From the NCBI RefSeq assembly GCF_017968845.1, contig NZ_CP072877.1:186001-250000 (forward strand): a DNA stretch of 64,000 nucleotides, read 5' to 3'. A model generated the notes under the pieces. That model did no database searches and had not been told where the DNA came from. It saw only the letters and a program-made list of their open reading frames with translations. Shown piece by piece: positions 30,164 through 40,973 of this stretch (positions within the stretch are counted from its first letter, which is position 1; every line of letters starts with the position of its first letter). The position numbers and the translations under genes are program-made. Origin of the DNA: Microbacterium sp. NIBRBAC000506063 (GTDB lineage Bacteria > Actinomycetota > Actinomycetes > Actinomycetales > Microbacteriaceae).

Positions 30164-32206
30164 TCAGCCATCGAGGCCGCGGCGCTTCAGCAGCGGCTCG
30201 ACCTCGGCGTCGCGCCCGCGGAAGTCGCGGTACGCCTCCAAGGGTCCTTCGAGCCGCCCACGCCCAGCAGGCGTTCGCGGAACCGGTCGCCGTTCTCGCG
30301 GGTGGGGCCGCCGTTCTCCCGGAACCAGGCCACCGTATCGGCGTCGAGCACCTCGCTCCAGATGTACGAGTAGTACCCGGCGCTGTAACCGCCGGAGAAC
30401 ACATGCGCGAAGTAGGTCGAGGAGTATCGGGTCGGGACGACCGGGTTGGCCAGTCCGATGTCGGTGAGCGCCGCGGCCTCGAACTCCGCGGCATCCGACA
30501 CCTTCTCGTCGGGGCCGATGCGATGCCAGGCCTGATCCAGCCAGGCCGCGGCCAGATACTCGCTGGTCGCGTGGCCCTGGTTGAAGGTCTCGGTGGCGCG
30601 CAGCCGCTCCACGATGTCGGCCGGCAGCGGTTCCCCGGTCTCATAGTGGCGGGCGTAGTTGTCGAGCACCTCCGGCCAGAGGATCCACATCTCATTGACC
30701 TGGCTGGGGAACTCCACGAAGTCGCGGAAGACGTTGGTCCCGGCGAAGTGCGGATAGGTGACCGTGGCGAAGAGTCCGTGAAGCGCATGGCCGAACTCAT
30801 GGAAGAGCGTGGTCACCTCGTCGAAGGTCAGCAGCGTCGGCTGGCCCTCGCCGGGCTGCGGGACGTTGAGGTTGTTCACCACGACCGGGGCCGTGCCGCG
30901 CAGCGCGGACTGGCTCACGATCGGGTTCATCCACGCACCGCCGCGCTTGGAGTCGCGCGTGTAGAGGTCGAGCACGTAGAGCCCGAGAGCGCTGCCGTCG
31001 GCGTTGTGGATCTCGAAGACGCGTGCTCCCGGGTGGTAGGAGACGAGATCCTCACGCTCGGTGAAGGTGACGCCGTAGAGCTGTGTGGCGGCGAAGAAGA
31101 CGCCGTCCTGCAGCACCCGCTCCGCCTCGAACCAGGGCGCAGGGCGGCGGTGTCGATGTCATACCGGCGGCGCGGACCTTCTCGGTGTAGAACGCCCAGT
31201 CATGGGCCTCGAGGTCGAAGGGTTCGGCCTCGGTCTCGTCGATGATCGCCTGAAGGGCCTCGCGCTCGGTCTCCGCATTGCGGGCGGCCGGTGCGGCGAG
31301 ACGGCGGAGCATGTCCTCCACGGCCTGGGATGTGCCCGCCGTCTCGTCGGAGGTCACATAGGCGGCGTGGGAGGCGTGGCCGAGCAGCGCCGCACGTTCC
31401 GCGCGGAGCGTGGCGATCTCGATGAGCACGGCGCGATTGTCGTTCTCGTTGTCGCGGGAGGCGCGGGATCGTGACGCCTCCATGATCCTGCGGCGGCTCT
31501 CGCGGTTCGTCAGGGAGGAGAGGTAGGGGTGCCCGGTGAAGAGCGTGAGGCTGATGAGGTACTTGCCGTCCAGTCCGCGGTCTGCGGCGCTGCGGGCGGC
31601 TGCCGACAGCTCGCCCTCGGTCAGCCCGTCGAGCTCGCTCGCGGAGTCGAAGACGACTGCGAGGTCGTTCGTGTCGGCGAGCAGGTTCTTCTCGAAGGTC
31701 GTGTTCAGCGTCGACAGTCGCTGGTTGAGCGCGGTGAGCCGCTCTTTCGCCTCAGGGTCGAGCGCCGCGCCGGCGTGAGTCATCTCCTTGTAGTGGCGCT
31801 CCACGAGATAGCGCTGCTCGGCGGTGAGCTCGAGCTCGTCCAGCTGCTCGAAGAGCGTCTTGACTCGCCAGTAGAGGTGCGCATCGAGACGGACCGCATC
31901 CTGATGCGCGGCCATGAGCGGCGCCAGCGCCTCGTCGACCGCCTGGATCTCGTCCGTCGCATCCGCCGAGCTGACGGTGTAGAAGGCGTGGGCCACACGA
32001 TCCAGCAGCTCTCCACTCGCCTCCAGCGCCACCATCGTGTTCTCGAACGTCGGCATGGAGCGCACCCGCGTGATCGCGGAGATCTCACGGAGATGTTCGG
32101 CGAAGGCCTCCTCGAATGCGGGAGGTAGTGATCAGGCCGGATCGCGGCGTAATCGGGGAGCGCGTAGGGAGAGGACGGGGTTCAGAAGCGGATTCTCAGA
32201 CGCCAT
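30164..32206 (-). CDS. M3-family oligopeptidase / peptidyl-dipeptidase (six missing bases)
   Basis: Zinc metallopeptidase that degrades short peptides in the cytoplasm; about 682 residues. The active site is FHEFGHALHGLF (HExxH) with the downstream Glu in the following helix, and the C-terminal YIWSEVLDADTVAWF signature is typical of Dcp/OpdA enzymes. The N-terminus NPLLNPVLSPYALPDY is recovered only if two C are restored at 32167-32169 (coding strand). Further breaks: 32120-32122, 31164-31165, 31135-31137 and 30242-30244. It is divergent from the ArsR-type gene, 108 bases apart. Confidence 0.88.
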
Positions 32207-32248
32207 GCACGCCAGCCTAGTCGAGGGCCGTACGGGATGCCGCGACTT

Positions 32249-32307
32249 CTTTGCAAATACCAGGTTGCAAAAAAGTACTTGCAAAGAAAGCGTTGCATTG
32301 CTACGGT
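32249..32307. promoter_or_regulatory. TTGCAA array, candidate operator of the ArsR-type regulator
   Basis: CTTTGCAA (32249-32256) and TTGCAAAG (32279-32286) are a perfect 8-base inverted pair; GTTGCAA (32264-32270) and GTTGCAT (32292-32298) add two more half-sites. The array stands out as AT-rich. TACGGT (32302-32307) follows at once and ends 7 bases before the regulator ATG, so it is the likely -10. Binding would block the regulator promoter and perhaps the divergent peptidase. Confidence 0.55.
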
Positions 32308-32314
32308 GATCTGT

Positions 32315-32942
32315 ATGGACGATCAGACATCGAGCGACGAGCTTCGCAGGAGAGTCACGGCACGGCATGATCGTGACCGCGTCCTCGACACCGGGGCACT
32401 GCGTGCCCTTGCACACCCCCTGCGCGTGCGCATCTACGACATCCTCAGCCAGTACGGTGCGCAGACGGCGAGCACCCTCGCCGAGCGCCTGGGGAGTCGA
32501 GCGGTGCGACGAGCTATCACCTGCGCGCCCTCGCGAAGCATGACCTCATCCGCGAGGTGGAGGGTCGTGGCACGGGCCGGGAGCGCTGGTGGGAGAGGCC
32601 GGCCGGTGGCGTGACGTTCAACAATCCGGATGCGGCGAAGACGCCCGCCGGCGGGCTGCCATGCAGCTCGTCATGAGCGAGTTCTTCCGGCAGCGGAACG
32701 AGCAGCTCATGGACTTCATCTCGCGGGCGGAATCCGAGAAGGAAGAGTGGCGCGAGGGCAGTCTCATCTCCACGGCATCGACCCGACTGACGCCCGCGCA
32801 GAGCCAGGAGCTCTCCATGAAGATCATGGCGATCATCGACGAGACCGTCGACGCCTACCGCGACCAGACCGGTGACGACGTGCGCCCCATCACGATCCGG
32901 GCCGACGTCTTCCCGCTCCCCGACCTCGAGGAGGAATCATGA
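32315..32942 (+). CDS. ArsR-like winged-helix regulator (two frameshifts)
   Basis: About 209 residues. The DNA-binding domain covers residues 25-90: ALRALAHPLRVRIYDILSQY, then the recognition helix LGESSGATSYHLRAL and RWWERPAGGVTF. The C-terminal half is helical (AMQLVMSEFFRQRNEQLMDF) and lacks the metal-binding cysteines of classical ArsR, so it belongs to the broader HTH_20-type group next to MFS exporters. Breaks at GGGG 32491-32494 and GG 32650-32651. It overlaps the next small gene by ATGA and heads a three-gene operon with the exporter. Confidence 0.8.
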
Positions 32943-33159
32943 CCACCCTTTCCATTCCCCGTTGCCCCGCGCCGCCGACGACCTTCGAGCGTGCTCTCCT
33001 GCATGTCTCGGCGAGCATCGCCGGTTTCGTCTCCCGCCGGGCTCAGATGAGGGCAGCGGCGAAGCTTCGCTGCAGCCCGCTGCGCGTCGCCGCATCAGCT
33101 GTCGACGCCCGTCGCCGCGACGTCTCGGCTCTCGCGCATACGGGATCCTCCCGCGATGA
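32939..33159 (+). CDS. Small basic protein between regulator and exporter (one frameshift)
   Basis: About 73 residues, rich in Arg and Ala ([21 protein letters not shown] ... [20 protein letters not shown]). No membrane segment or known domain. It overlaps the regulator and the exporter, each by an ATGA, so it is translated within the operon. The frame breaks at GGG 33142-33144; one G gives the HTGILPR end. I do not recognise a family; it may be a conserved actinobacterial operon partner. Confidence 0.6.
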
Positions 33160-34438
33160 GCGACGCCACGGCACCGACGCCGCGTGCGGCCCGGGTGAAG
33201 CCACCGCTCGGTCGCGATTTCGGCAAACTGTGGACGGCGTCGGCGTTCAGCAATCTTGCCGATGGCATCGGTCGCATGGCGGTCCCGCTCATCGCGACGA
33301 CGCTCACTCGCGATCCCTTCCTGATCTCCGCCTTCGGCGCGGTGGCGATCCTGCCGTGGCTGATCTTCGGTCTTCCCGCCGGGATGCTGGTCGACCGCTT
33401 CGACCGCCGGTGGATCATGGCGACGGCGAACACTCTGCGCGCCGGGACGGCGCTCGTGCTCGCCGTGCTGACCGTCACAGGGCAGCTGAGCATCTGGGGT
33501 CTGCTGATCGGGACGCTCGTGTTCGGACTCGGGGAGACGCTCTTCGACAACGCGACGAGCGCGATCGTCCCGGCGATCGTCGAACGGCGTTCCCTGGACC
33601 GGGCGAACGGCTTCATGCAGGCGGCACAGGTGACGATCGACAGCTTCATCGCCACCCCGATCGGCGGGGTGCTCTTCGCGGTCGCTCTGGCGCTGCCGTT
33701 GTGGACCGGAGGCTTCGCCTACCTCGTGCCGGTGGCGCTCGCGATCCTGCTCCCGCTCGCGGCTGCACGGCCCTTCCGCGATCCCGAGCTGCCCGAGAAG
33801 ACCCCGGATGCCGGGGCGAAGGCACCGGCGAGCGAGGCCGTCTCCTACCTGTGGAACCATCGCTTCCTGCGGTCGATGGTGCTCTTCACGATCGTCGTCG
33901 GGAGCGCGTTCGCCTTCGCGCAGGCGCCGACGATCCTCTACTTCCTCGATGTGATGGGCGTTGTTCCGGCCGCGGTCGGGTTCGTCACGGCCGGGATCGG
34001 TGTCGGGGCGTTGATCGGGTCACTGACCGCACCTGCTCTGGTCACACGTTTCCGCCGCGGCAGGGTCATGCTCTGGGCCAACCTGACGGCGGCGGTCGCC
34101 CTCCTGGCGCTATCGGCCGCTCCGGAGGTCGTCACCGCGATCATCGCTTACGCGCTGCTCGCCTTCGCCGTCTCGGTGTGGAACGTTCCCTGGGCGCGCT
34201 GCGTCAGGCGATCGTGCCGAACGAGCTGTTCGGTCGGGTGATCGGGATCATCAGGTCGGTGACCTGGGGAGTCGTCGCGGCGGCCACGCTTCTCGGAGGA
34301 TGGGTCGCCCGCTTCGATCTGCGACTGCCCTATCTGGTCGGCGCGGTCGTGACACTCGTGGCCGCACTGATCGCTGCCCGGCTGCTCTTGAGCGCATCCC
34401 GGTACGACGAGCCGGAGGAGGCGGGCGCCGTCCGCTGA
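33156..34438 (+). CDS. MFS transporter (one frameshift)
   Basis: About 427 residues with roughly 12 hydrophobic helices. The motif-A-like loop is visible as [17 protein letters not shown] after the second helix. Family character is closest to the enterobactin-exporter/EntS-like or macrolide-efflux-type MFS carriers. The opening [20 protein letters not shown] is typical. The frame breaks at CCC 34188-34190; one C restores [21 protein letters not shown]. Co-transcribed with the ArsR-type regulator that probably represses it. The substrate is unknown. Confidence 0.82.
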
Positions 34439-34471
34439 GGTGTTTCGCTGGGCAGCCCAGAAGACGCGGTT

Positions 34472-34692
34472 TCAGTCCTGCCAAGGCCGGGCGACGACCT
34501 CGCCGGCGGCATCGAGGAGGACCTCCCAGCCCGCATCGAGCTCGGCGACCGGGCGCCCTTCGAGCCAGGTGAGCGTCCAATGGGCACGGCCGTCGCCGAC
34601 CGTGCGTTCCACCTCGGCGATCGCGTCCCGCAGCTCGGCGGGCACGCTGGTCGGCGGAGTCGCCCCGCCGGCCAGCGCGTCCCCAGTTGCAT
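34472..34692 (-). CDS. Small hypothetical protein after valS (one frameshift)
   Basis: About 73 residues, acidic, no Cys and no membrane segment. After adding one G at 34681-34684 (coding strand GGGG) it reads MQLGDALAGGATPPTS ... AELRDAIAEVERTVGDGRAHW ... LEGRPVAELDAGWEVLLDAA. It starts within the valS stop (TGATG), so it is translationally coupled to valS. Not recognised; the pattern resembles a small single-domain protein of alternating helix and strand. Confidence 0.6.
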
Positions 34693-37266
34693 CAGGACGC
34701 CTCGACGGGTGCGAGCTCGATCGTCTGCACGACGAGTTCGTCGGCCTCGGTGAGCTCCAGGTCGGCGATGCGGCCGACCGCCTTGAGGTCTTCGGCCGCC
34801 TGCCGGAGAGCCTCGAGCTTTCCGGCGGGAGCGCCGACCACCGCACGCGAGACCGGGGTCTTCTGCGATGCCTTCGCCTCGGTCTTGGCGCGTCGGATGC
34901 CGATGAGCGCCTCGCTCGCGGCGGCGAGCACCGCCGGGTCGCCCTCGATGCCCAGCGGCTCGGGCCAGGACGCCGCGTGCACCGAGCCCTCCTCGAACCA
35001 CGACCACGCCTCCTCGGTGGCGAAGGCGAGGACGGGGCGAGCAGGCGCAGAAGCGTCGACAGCGCGCTGCGCAGGGCGAGCGCCGCAGAGGCCTGTCCGA
35101 CGTCGGCGCGGTTGTAGGCGCGCTCCTTCACCAGCTCGAGGTAGTCGTCGCAGAAGGTCCAGAAGAACGACTCGGTGACCTCGAGCGCACGTGCGTGATC
35201 GAACGACTCGAAGGCCTTCGTCGCCTCGCCGACGACGCCGTCGAGGGTCGCGAGCATCGACGCGTCGAGGGCGTGCGTGACCTGGGCCCCTCGGGAACCG
35301 GGAACGAGAGCACGAACTTCGCGGCGTTGAGGACCTTGATCGCCAGGCGCCGGCCGATCTTGACCTGCGTCGGGTTCTGCGGGTCGAAGGCGGCGTCGGC
35401 GCCGAGGCGGCTGGATGCCGACCAGTAGCGGACGGCATCCGATCCATGCGCGTCGAGGATGTCGGACGGCGTCACCACATTGCCCTTCGACTTCGACATC
35501 TTCTTGCGGTCGGGATCGACGATGAAGCCGGAGATCGACGCGTGGGTCCAGGGCGCGCGTCCGTCTTCGAGAGCGCTGCGCAGCATGGTCGAGAAGAGCC
35601 AGGTACGGATGATGTCCTGCCCCTGCGGACGCACGTCGAAGGGCGCCACGAGGTTCCACAGCTCCTCATCGCGCTGCCAGCCGCCGACCAGCTGTGGGTG
35701 AGCGAGGAGGTCGCCCAGGTGTCGAAGATGTCCTTCTCGGCATCGAAGCCGCCCGGAACTCCGCGCTGCTCCTCCGTGTAACCCGGCGGCACGTCGATGG
35801 TCGGGTCGACCGGCAGGCTGTCCAGTGACGGCGTGATCACGCGGTCGTAGTCGCGTTCACCGTTCTCGTCGAGTCCGTACCAGACCGGGATCGCCACGCC
35901 GAAGAAGCGCTGGCGCGAGACGAGCCAGTCGCCGGTGAGGCCGTTCGTCCAGTTCTCGTAGCGCACGCGCATGAAGTCCGGATGCCAGGACATGCCGGCC
36001 CCGAGCTCGATGAGCTTGTCGCGCAGTTCGGCGTCGCGCGCACCGTTGCGCAGGTACCACTGCCGCGTCGAGACGATCTCGAGCGGACGGTCGCCCTTCT
36101 CGTAGAACTTCACCGCGTGCTGGAAGGGCTTGGACACCTCGAGCAGCTCGCCCGACTCCTCCAGCAGCTCGACGGTGCGCTTGCGGGCGCTGAACACCGT
36201 CTTGCCGGCGAGTTCGGCATAGGCGGCCTTCGCGGCATCCGATTCCAGGGCCTCGGGAGCCTCGGCGATCACGCGGCCGTCCTTGCCCAGGATCGTGCGG
36301 TTGGGCAGGTCGAGCTCGCGCCACCACACGATGTCGGTCACATCGCCGAAGGTGCAGATCATCGCGATGCCGGTGCCCTTGTCCTGCTGCGCGAGGTGGT
36401 GGGCGAGAACGGGAACCTCGACATCGAAGAGCGGGGTGCGCACGGTCTTGCCGAAGTACGGCTGGTAGCGCTCGTCGTCGGGGTTGGCCACGAGCGCCAC
36501 GCAGGCGGCGAGAAGCTCGGGCGGGTCGTCTCGATGTGGATGTCTCCGGAGCCGTCGGTCTTGTGGAAGGCGATCCTGTGGAACGCGGCCTGCTGATCGC
36601 GATCCTCGAGCTCGGCCTGGGCGATGGCCGAGCGGAAGTCGATGTCCCACAGCGTCGGCGCGAGCGCCTGGTAGGCCTCGCCGCGCTCGAGGTTGCGGAG
36701 GAACGCGAGCTGGCTCGTGCGGATCGTGTCGTCGGAGATGGTGCGGTAGGTCTGCGTCCAGTCCACCGACAGGCCGAGCTGGCGGAAGAGCTCCTCGAAC
36801 TTCTTCTCGTCCTCGATCGTGAGCTCTTCGCAGAGCTCGATGAAGTTCCGGCGGCTGATCGGCACCTGATCGGCCGGCTTCAGGCTCTTCGCATCGCCGT
36901 GGAAGGGCGGCGTGAAGTCGGGGTCGTAGGGGAGCGAGGTGTCGCAGCGCACGCCGTAGTAGTTCTGCACGCGGCGCTCGGTGGGCAGGCCGTTGTCGTC
37001 CCAGCCCATCGGGTAGAACACGGTCTTGCCGCGCATGCGCTCGAATCGGGCCTTCACGTCGGTGTGCGTGTAACTGAAGACGTGGCCGATGTGGAGGGAG
37101 CCGGATGCCGTGGGCGGGGCGTGTCGATCGAATAGACGCCCGCGCGGCCCTTGGCCAGAGCGGCGTCGCGGTCGAACAGGTAGGTGCCCTGTTCCTTCCA
37201 GACGGAGTCCCACTTCGCTTCGAGACCTTCGAGTGCGGGCTTGTCGGGAATCTGCGCGTCAGACAT
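34692..37266 (-). CDS. valS: Valyl-tRNA synthetase (five frameshifts)
   Basis: Charges tRNA-Val; about 859 residues. Class I signatures: PPPTASGSLHIGHVFSYTH (HIGH) near residue 53 and KKMSKSKGNVV (KMSKS) in the C-terminal half; the editing domain lies between. ETTRPELLAACVALVA is typical of the editing domain. Breaks, each one base short on the coding strand: 37116-37119, 36519-36521, 35696-35698, 35287-35290, 35034-35037. The start MSDAQIPDKPALEGLE follows GAGACC; a TAGAAT lies upstream at 37334-37329. The long C-terminal coiled coil of many bacterial ValRS is short here. Confidence 0.95.
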
Positions 37267-37507
37267 GGGTCTCCTTGAGCGATGTATGCGGCACCGTGTG
37301 AGCGTGCCTGAGTGTGGGTTGTCGGAATATTCTACCGGCCGAGCGAGCGCGCAAGGATCGTCCTTCGGGCCAGGAAGGACGATCCCCGCGTTCTCGGAGA
37401 GGGGAGAGCGGATGTCGGGGGCATCGGCGCGGGCGCGGGCATTGATCGATCCCGTCCAAGAAAGCGCTAACGTAGGGGTACCCCCTGTTTCCTTACCGAG
37501 GTCCCGC
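37267..37507. promoter_or_regulatory. Divergent promoter region of valS and the peptide importer
   Basis: 241 bases. Minus strand: TAGAAT (37334-37329) is a -10 candidate for valS with a leader of about 55 bases; no T-box motif is present. Plus strand: AAAGCGCTAA (37461-37470), similar to LacI-family operators, and a perfect palindrome GGGGTACCCC (37475-37484) lie 24-47 bases before the importer start. The middle holds nothing I recognise. Confidence 0.45.
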
Positions 37508-39138
37508 ATGCCTTCTTCCTTGACGCGTCGCGTCCTGTCCGCCTCCGCCCTCGTCGCGGCATCCGCCCTCGTCCTCAGCGCCTGCGCCTCGCCAGGTGAG
37601 CAGGATCCCGGAGGCGACGTCACCGGCGGCGAGGTCGTCTGGGCGATCGAGGGGGCGAACCTCTCCGCCGGACACATGGACCCGCAGACCAGCCAGCTCG
37701 ACGTCTCGGCCATGGTGCAGCGCGCGGTGCTCGACTCGCTCGTGTTCCAGGAGGCCGACGGCACCTTCACCGCCTGGCTGGCGAAGGACTGGACGGTCTC
37801 CGCCGACGGCACGGTGTACACCTTCGAGCTGCGCGACGACGTGACCTTCCACGACGGCGAGCCCTTCGACGCCGAGGCGGTCAAGGCCAACTTCGATCGC
37901 ATCGCCGACCCCGAGACCGCCTCCGCCCAGGCTTCGGCCATGCTCGGCGGCGAGTTCTACGCCGGCACCGAGGTCACCGGCGAGCACACCGTCGAGGTGC
38001 GCTTCACGCAGCCCTACGCGCCCTTCCTCCAGGCGGCCAGTACCGCCCAGCTCGGCTTCTACTCGCCCGCGGTGCTCGCCGAGTCCGCCGATCTCCTCGC
38101 CGCGGCGGCCCCGACGTCAACGTCGGCACCGGTCCCTTCGTGCTCGCCTCGTACACCCCCGATCAGGAGATCGTGTACGAGCGCAACGACGACTACGTCT
38201 GGGGTCCGAAGGGCGCCGGTGCCCCGAATATCGACACGCTGCGCGTCGAGGTCCTCCCCGAGGCCTCCGTGCGCATCGGTGTCGTCCAGAGCGGCGAGGC
38301 CGACCTCGCCAGCAACCTGCCGCCGAACCTCGCCTCGACCCTCGGCGGCGATCTGACCGTCGACTCGCTCGAGTACCCCGGCCTTCCTTACTCGCTCTAC
38401 CTCAACGAGGCCTACGGTGTCTTCGAGGACGAGCGCGTGCGCCAGGCCTTCGCCCGCGGCATCGACATCGATGCGGCGGTCGAGGAGATCTTCTTCGGGC
38501 AGTTCCCGCGCGCCTGGAGCATCCTCGGCGCCACGACGCCGGGATACGACTCCTCGGTCGAGGGCACCTGGGCCTACGATCCGGATGCCGCGGGGGCGCT
38601 CCTCGACGCGGCCGGCTGGACCGAGCGCGACGCCGAGGGCTACCGGACGAAGGACGGCGAGAAGCTCTCCGTGCGCTGGATCGCCTGGACGCCCGTCCCC
38701 GACGACCGCACCGCGCTGGGCAACGCCATCCAGTCCGACCTCAAGGAGATCGGCTTCGAGGTCGTGCGAGAGGTGCTCGAGCCGGGCGCCTACAACGAGC
38801 AGTACGGGCCGAAGACCTTCGATCTGACCGACTGGGGCTTCTCGGGCGTCGACGCGGACCTTCTGCGCAACCACCTGCACACCGCCGGATTCCAGAACGC
38901 CTCGCAGGTCTCGGACCCCGAGATCGACGCGCTCCTGGAGCAGGGTTTCTCCTCCTCGAGCCAGGAGGAGCGCAACGACGTCTACGGACAGCTGCAGCGC
39001 TGGAACGCCGAGTACACGGCGATCGTTCCGCTGTACAGCCCGGCGCTCATCACGGCGGTCAACCCGACGATCTCGGGCCTCTCGTACGACCTGTACGGCC
39101 GGCCGCTGTTCTACGAGGTGGCCACCACCGGTCGGTGA
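37508..39138 (+). CDS. Peptide/nickel-type ABC transporter substrate-binding lipoprotein (one frameshift)
   Basis: About 543 residues. Lipoprotein signal with lipobox LVLSACASPG (Cys near residue 24). The SBP_bac_5 domain follows: LVFQEADGTFTAWLAKDW, YTFELRDDVTFHDGEPFDAEAVKANFDRI, and DLTDWGFSGVDADLLRNH late. It captures oligopeptides or similar ligands outside the membrane and delivers them to the permeases downstream. One base missing at GG 38104-38105 (restores LAAGGPDVNVGTGPFVL). Followed 93 bases later by the permease genes. Confidence 0.88.
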
Positions 39139-39231
39139 GCGAGCGCGGCGAGTCGAGGCGCCCCGGCGTGCACGCGGCGCCGGGTCTCCCGTGTCGCCTA
39201 TCGTCGTTGCTGAGCGGGGAACGGGGTGCCG

Positions 39232-40165
39232 ATGAAGCTGCTCCGTCGACTGGCCGGGCTCGCGGCATCCGTTCTCGTCGTGCTCTGGGGAGCGGCCACG
39301 CTCGCCTTCGTGACCTTCCGGTTGATCCCGGGGACCCCGTGTCGGTCATGCTGGGTCCGCAGGCGCAGGTGAGCGAGGCGGTCAAGGACGGCATCCGCGC
39401 CGAGCTCGGACTCGACCGCCCGCCTCTCGTGCAGTATCTCGCCTACCTGGGGGATCTGCTGCGCGGCGATCTCGGGACGTCGTATCAGCTGCGGCTTCCG
39501 GTCACCGAGGTGATCGGCCGGCAGCTGGGCGCGACGCTGCAGCTGACGGCGCTCGCCCTGCTCATCGCCGTGGTCATCGCGCTCGCTGTGGCACTTCTCG
39601 CCCGCGGGCGGGTGTCGTCGGGGATCGCCGCGACCCTGGAGCTGATCGTGCTCTCGTCCCCGGTGTTCTGGATCGGGCTCGTGCTGCTGAGCGTGTTCGC
39701 CTTCGGGCTCGGCTGGTTCCCCGTCTCGGGTTCGCGCAACCCCGCGACCCTCGTGCTCCCGGCGGTCACGCTCGCACTGCCGGTGGCGGCCCTGCTCGGG
39801 CAGGTGCTGCGCGACGGCATCGAGGCCGCGGAGCGGCAGCCCTTCGCTCTCACGGTGCACGCCCGGGGCGCGGGACCGGTGCGCCTGACCCTCCGGCACA
39901 CGCTGCGGCACGGGGCATCGGGCGCGGTGACCTCGCCGCCTACTTCGCCGGCTCGCTGCTCGGCGGCGCCGTGCTCGTGGAGACCGTGTTCGCCCGCCCG
40001 GGCATCGGCCGGGTCACGCTCTCGGCGATCACCGACCGCGACCTCCCGGTCATCACCGGCATCATCATGCTCAGCGCCCTGGTGTTCGTCGTCGTCAACA
40101 CCATCGTGGAACTGGTCGATCCCGTCATCGACCCGCGGTTGCGGAGACCGGGAGCACGCGCATGA
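39232..40165 (+). CDS. Peptide ABC transporter permease, DppB type (two frameshifts)
   Basis: About 311 residues, six membrane helices. N-terminal FVTFRLIPGDPVSVMLGPQ is the DppB/OppB signature; the coupling loop appears as ARGAGPVRLTLRHTLRHGAS, then SLLGGAVLVETVFARPGIGRV. Breaks at GGGG 39330-39333 and CC 39931-39932. ATGA overlap with the next permease. Forms the translocation pore with the DppC-type partner. Confidence 0.87.
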
Positions 40166-40973
40166 GGGCCGGGCAGCGGATCCTCCTCGGCGGGGCGGTC
40201 GCGGTGCTCGCGTTGATCCTCCTCGCCGCCCTCGCGCCCGGATGGATCGCGACCCACGACCCGCTGCAGGTCGACGTGCGCGGCGCGCTCCTTCCGCCGA
40301 GCGGCGAGCACCTCTTCGGCACCGACCAGAGCGGGCGTGACGTCTTCTCGCGGGTGGTGCACGGTGCGCGACTCTCCGTCGGCATCGGTCTGCTCGCAAC
40401 GGCCCTCGCGAGCGTCGCGGGGCTCGTCGTGGGTGCTTTCGCGGGATCGGCGCCGCGCGTTCTGGAGGCCACCACGATGCGCCTGACCGACGTGCTCCTG
40501 GCGTTCCCGGAGTTCCTCGTCGCGCTCGTGGTCGTCGCCGTCCTCGGACCCGGCCACCTCAACGTCGCGATCGCGGTGACCCTCGCGGCCGTCCCCGTCT
40601 ACATCCGTCTCGCCCGCACCCGCACGCGCACGCTCGCGGCGGCCGAGCACGTCGAGGCGGCGCGGATCCTGGGGTGCCGGGGCCGCTGGCCTTCCTGCGC
40701 CACGTCGTCCCGGGTGTCGCAGGCTCGCTCAGTGTGCTCGCGGTCATCGGCATCGGCTCCAGCATCCTCGCCGCCGCCGGGCTCAGCTTCCTCGGGCTCG
40801 GCCCGACCGAGCCGACCCCCGAATGGGGGCTCATGCTCGCGGGCGGACGCAACGTCCTCGCTCAGGCCTGGTGGGTCGCGGTCTTCCCGGGTGCCGCGAT
40901 CACGCTCACCGTCCTCTCCGCGACGGTGATCGGGCGCACCCTCCGGGCACGTGCGGAAGGGCGGACGACGTGA
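40162..40973 (+). CDS. Peptide ABC transporter permease, DppC type (one frameshift)
   Basis: About 270 residues. DppC features: APGWIATHDPLQVDVRGALL near residue 30, GTDQSGRDVFSRVVHGARLS and the coupling loop EAARILGVPGPLAFLRHVVP (after adding one G at GGGG 40671-40674), then GLSFLGLGPTEPTPEWGLML. The stop overlaps the GTG of the ATPase gene. Partner of the preceding permease. Confidence 0.88.

Noticed and set aside
27857..34438. Accessory region as a genomic island or defence cluster
   Set aside because: No integrase, transposase, tRNA-flanking repeat or change in base composition; the genes are ordinary metabolic and transport functions.
37267..37330. T-box leader for valS
   Set aside because: The GGTGG-ACCGCG bulge is absent and the leader would be only about 55 bases.
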